Assembly (NCBI RefSeq): GCF_900091505.1 | Contig: NZ_LT607409.1 | Coordinates: forward strand, 434,001 to 498,000 | Length of the DNA: 64,000 nucleotides | DNA from: Micromonospora chokoriensis | GTDB taxonomy: Bacteria > Actinomycetota > Actinomycetes > Mycobacteriales > Micromonosporaceae | Direction: 5' to 3' | Notes under the pieces: generated by a model | What the model was told of the DNA's origin: nothing | The model's database searches: none | Seen by the model: only the letters and a program-made list of their open reading frames with translations | Shown: piece by piece, positions 62,260 through 64,000 of the stretch | Numbering within the stretch: the first letter of the stretch is position 1 | Layout: every line of letters starts with the position of its first letter | Made by a program: the position numbers and the translations under genes

Positions 62260-64000
62260 GTGGCGCTCGTGCGCGTTTACTGCGGTCTGGCCTCGGCGGA
62301 TCCGGCTGACCGACCGGCCTCCGCCGGCTCGACGCTGACGTCCGCTGTGGTCGACGACGCAGGCCGTCTGCTGCATGTCAGCGAGATCAGCGACGACGCC
62401 GCTGGCTACGCCCAGCTCGTCGCGCTGCTCGTGGAGCGGTCGGGCGGGCCGAGCGGAGCGGCCATCGCCGCCGACAGCGACGACCACACGGTCATCTCGC
62501 TGTTGAGCGCGGCGGGTCGGCCTCTGGCGATCGCCGACGACGACTCGGTGGACGACTTCGCCGAGCGGTTCGCCGACGACGACTCCCTTGAGGAGATGCA
62601 GTCACCTCCGGCCGAACGACGGGCCGTCGGCCTGGCCCGCGCGTTGCAGGCCGGCGCGCTCTCGGCGGTCACCCTGCCGGCGCCCCGGGATCTGGCCGGC
62701 TACAAGCAGGTGCTCGCCGCGCACGCGGCGCTGGCCAGTGGTCGGCACTCGGCCGCCGTGGCGCTGCGCGAGGTCCTCCGCGAGCTCTACCCGGCGGCCC
62801 TGCGGGCGTACCCGGACCCGGCCGAACCGGTCTCGCTGGCGGTGCTCGACGCGCTGCCCGAGCCGGGCATGCTCGGCGGCACCGTGGCCCGTGGTCGCGA
62901 GGTGTCGGTCGCGGCCGACGCCATCGCCGCGCATCTTGCCGCCGACGGGGTCGCCGACGCCGACGAGATCAACGAGGCGGTCACCGCCCTGCGGGTCGCC
63001 ATCTCCGAGACACCCCGGCGCGCCGCGGTCAACCGGGCGCTCACCTCGGCGGTGGCCGAGACGGTCCGGCAGGCCGTCGCCTCCGTACGGGCCTGTGACG
63101 CGGGGTGTGAGGCCCTGGTCAGCGCTCTCGGGTCACGGGTCACCGCGCCTGCCCAGGCACCCGGCCGTCGGGCCGCCGCCCGCCGTGGCGAGTCGGTCGG
63201 CGAACTGGCCGGGATGACGACCACCGGTGCGGGGCTGCGCTCGGTGCGTCCCACCCCGCCCGCCGAGCCCGCACCGGCCGTCGGGCGCCGCAGTCGCCCC
63301 GAGCCGATCCCCGGCAACGCTCCGGTGGCGTCGCCCCGCCCACTCGGGCCGCCCCCGACGGCACCGGCTCCGGTCACGCCGCCGCCTGTCGCGCCCGCAC
63401 CGATGGCACCGGCCGCGATGGCCAAGCCTCCGGCGTCCACCCTCCCGCACCGCACCGCCGAGCCGGCGCCCAGCCGGATCGACGGCCCGACCAACCGACC
63501 GGTCTCCTCGCCGCCACCCCCGCCGCCGGGGATCACCCCGATCGCCCCCGCGCAGCGCGGCACGGTGCCTCCGGCCGAGGCCGGCGAGCCGTTCCGGCCG
63601 ACGCTGACCACCGCCGCCATCAACAGCGCGCGGGCCGAACGGCAGCGTACGGTCATCCCGCCCCGTCCGAAGACCAACGGCGAACGGTCGAGCCACCTGC
63701 AACGCCCGGTCGACGAGCCGCCCACGGGCGGGTTCAGCGCCACCGACCTCAGCATTCCAGTGCCGACCCCCCGGCCCGGCCAGGACGCCGCGCCCCCGGG
63801 ATCCCGGGCCAACTGGCCGTTGGTCAACAACCCGGAGGACCCGGCCGACAGCTCGCCGAACAACCCGGTGGCCTACCCGTACGGCGGCGGGCGCGGCATC
63901 GACGCCCCCACCGACCCGGGTCGGGCCGACGGTCGGGTCACGCCGCCCTGGTTGGCCGACGATCTGCCCCAGGAGCCGCCCATGCTGCGGCTGGTGGAGC
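62260..64000 (+). CDS. Large protein, transposase-like N-terminus and Pro-rich tail (partial)
   Basis: The frame runs off the window's right edge, giving at least 580 residues. The first about 330 residues are a globular, mostly helical part; segments such as AVGLARALQAGALSAVTLPAPRDLAGYKQVLAAHAALASGRHSAAVALREVLRELYPAALRAYPDPAEP remind me of proteins annotated as IS110-type transposase relatives in Streptomyces, but I see no inverted-repeat ends, and the sequence looks domesticated. From about residue 350 it is Pro/Ala-rich (PPPTAPAPVTPPPVAPAPM) and probably disordered. GTG at 62260 has GGAGGAG nine bases upstream. Function unknown. Confidence 0.6.
   Translation, partial: MALVRVYCGLASADPADRPASAGSTLTSAVVDDAGRLLHVSEISDDAAGYAQLVALLVERSGGPSGAAIAADSDDHTVISLLSAAGRPLAIADDDSVDDFAERFADDDSLEEMQSPPAERRAVGLARALQAGALSAVTLPAPRDLAGYKQVLAAHAALASGRHSAAVALREVLRELYPAALRAYPDPAEPVSLAVLDALPEPGMLGGTVARGREVSVAADAIAAHLAADGVADADEINEAVTALRVAISETPRRAAVNRALTSAVAETVRQAVASVRACDAGCEALVSALGSRVTAPAQAPGRRAAARRGESVGELAGMTTTGAGLRSVRPTPPAEPAPAVGRRSRPEPIPGNAPVASPRPLGPPPTAPAPVTPPPVAPAPMAPAAMAKPPASTLPHRTAEPAPSRIDGPTNRPVSSPPPPPPGITPIAPAQRGTVPPAEAGEPFRPTLTTAAINSARAERQRTVIPPRPKTNGERSSHLQRPVDEPPTGGFSATDLSIPVPTPRPGQDAAPPGSRANWPLVNNPEDPADSSPNNPVAYPYGGGRGIDAPTDPGRADGRVTPPWLADDLPQEPPMLRLVE

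Overview
The window is high-GC actinobacterial DNA, by eye about 70-73% G+C with strongly GC-rich third codon positions. Gene content and style point to Micromonosporaceae, most likely Micromonospora or a close relative: a three-subunit acyl-CoA carboxylase (alpha, beta and the small epsilon subunit), a GuaB1-type GMP reductase, an LpdA-like flavoprotein, SigE-family sigma factor, PadR/TetR/MarR-controlled transporters, GPP34 protein, cytochrome bd operon, PASTA-less Ser/Thr kinases, and many genes that start 6-7 nt after a TANNNT -10 box (leaderless mRNAs). No rRNA, tRNA, CRISPR array, prophage or complete insertion sequence was seen.

Layout. 0.1-2.1 kb: two tandem GtrA membrane proteins and a MaoC-like hydratase. 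2.2-22.5 kb: an acyl-CoA carboxylase region, birA and pccB (divergent), accE, maf and the biotin carboxylase/BCCP subunit in conserved order but separated by other blocks: a sigma factor with membrane partner, a PanE-like reductase, an M50-type protease, a Uma2 protein, a secreted GH25 muramidase, a receptor Ser/Thr kinase, a three-gene type VII secretion-like cassette ending in a mycosin protease (13.2-16.2 kb, lower GC), a methyltransferase and a PadR-controlled ABC-2 exporter. 22.6-31 kb: GuaB1, a TetR/DoxX pair, a MarR regulator with a heterodimeric ABC exporter, and a short threonyl-tRNA synthetase paralogue without editing domains. 31-41.5 kb: DedA and DUF998 membrane proteins, LpdA-like reductase, gamma-glutamylcyclotransferase, a double GNAT, a VapBC-type toxin-antitoxin pair, a metallo-beta-lactamase-fold operon, a DUF4349 lipoprotein and an M20 amidohydrolase. 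41.9-52.3 kb: a mutase large subunit, a second receptor kinase, phosphohexomutase, GPP34, upp, deoC and two aldehyde dehydrogenase genes, which fits (deoxy)nucleoside salvage and breakdown. 52.5-61 kb: a BlaI/M56 pair followed by cydABDC, then a PadR/membrane protein pair. 61.2-64 kb: an acidic protein and a large proline-rich protein that runs off the end.

The most unusual material is between genes: a family of long GATC-containing inverted repeats (three related copies plus several unrelated-sequence ones), short tandem repeats, and a dispersed GC-rich repeat that has become part of the phosphohexomutase coding sequence. Matched 15-16 bp palindromes flank the PadR and TetR genes and give testable operator predictions. 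Best candidates for something not well described are the orphan mycosin cassette, the BlaI/M56-cydABDC unit with repeated CTACG-N6-CGTAG sites, and the split aldehyde dehydrogenase pair. Functions are assigned from recognisable motifs only; no database search was possible.
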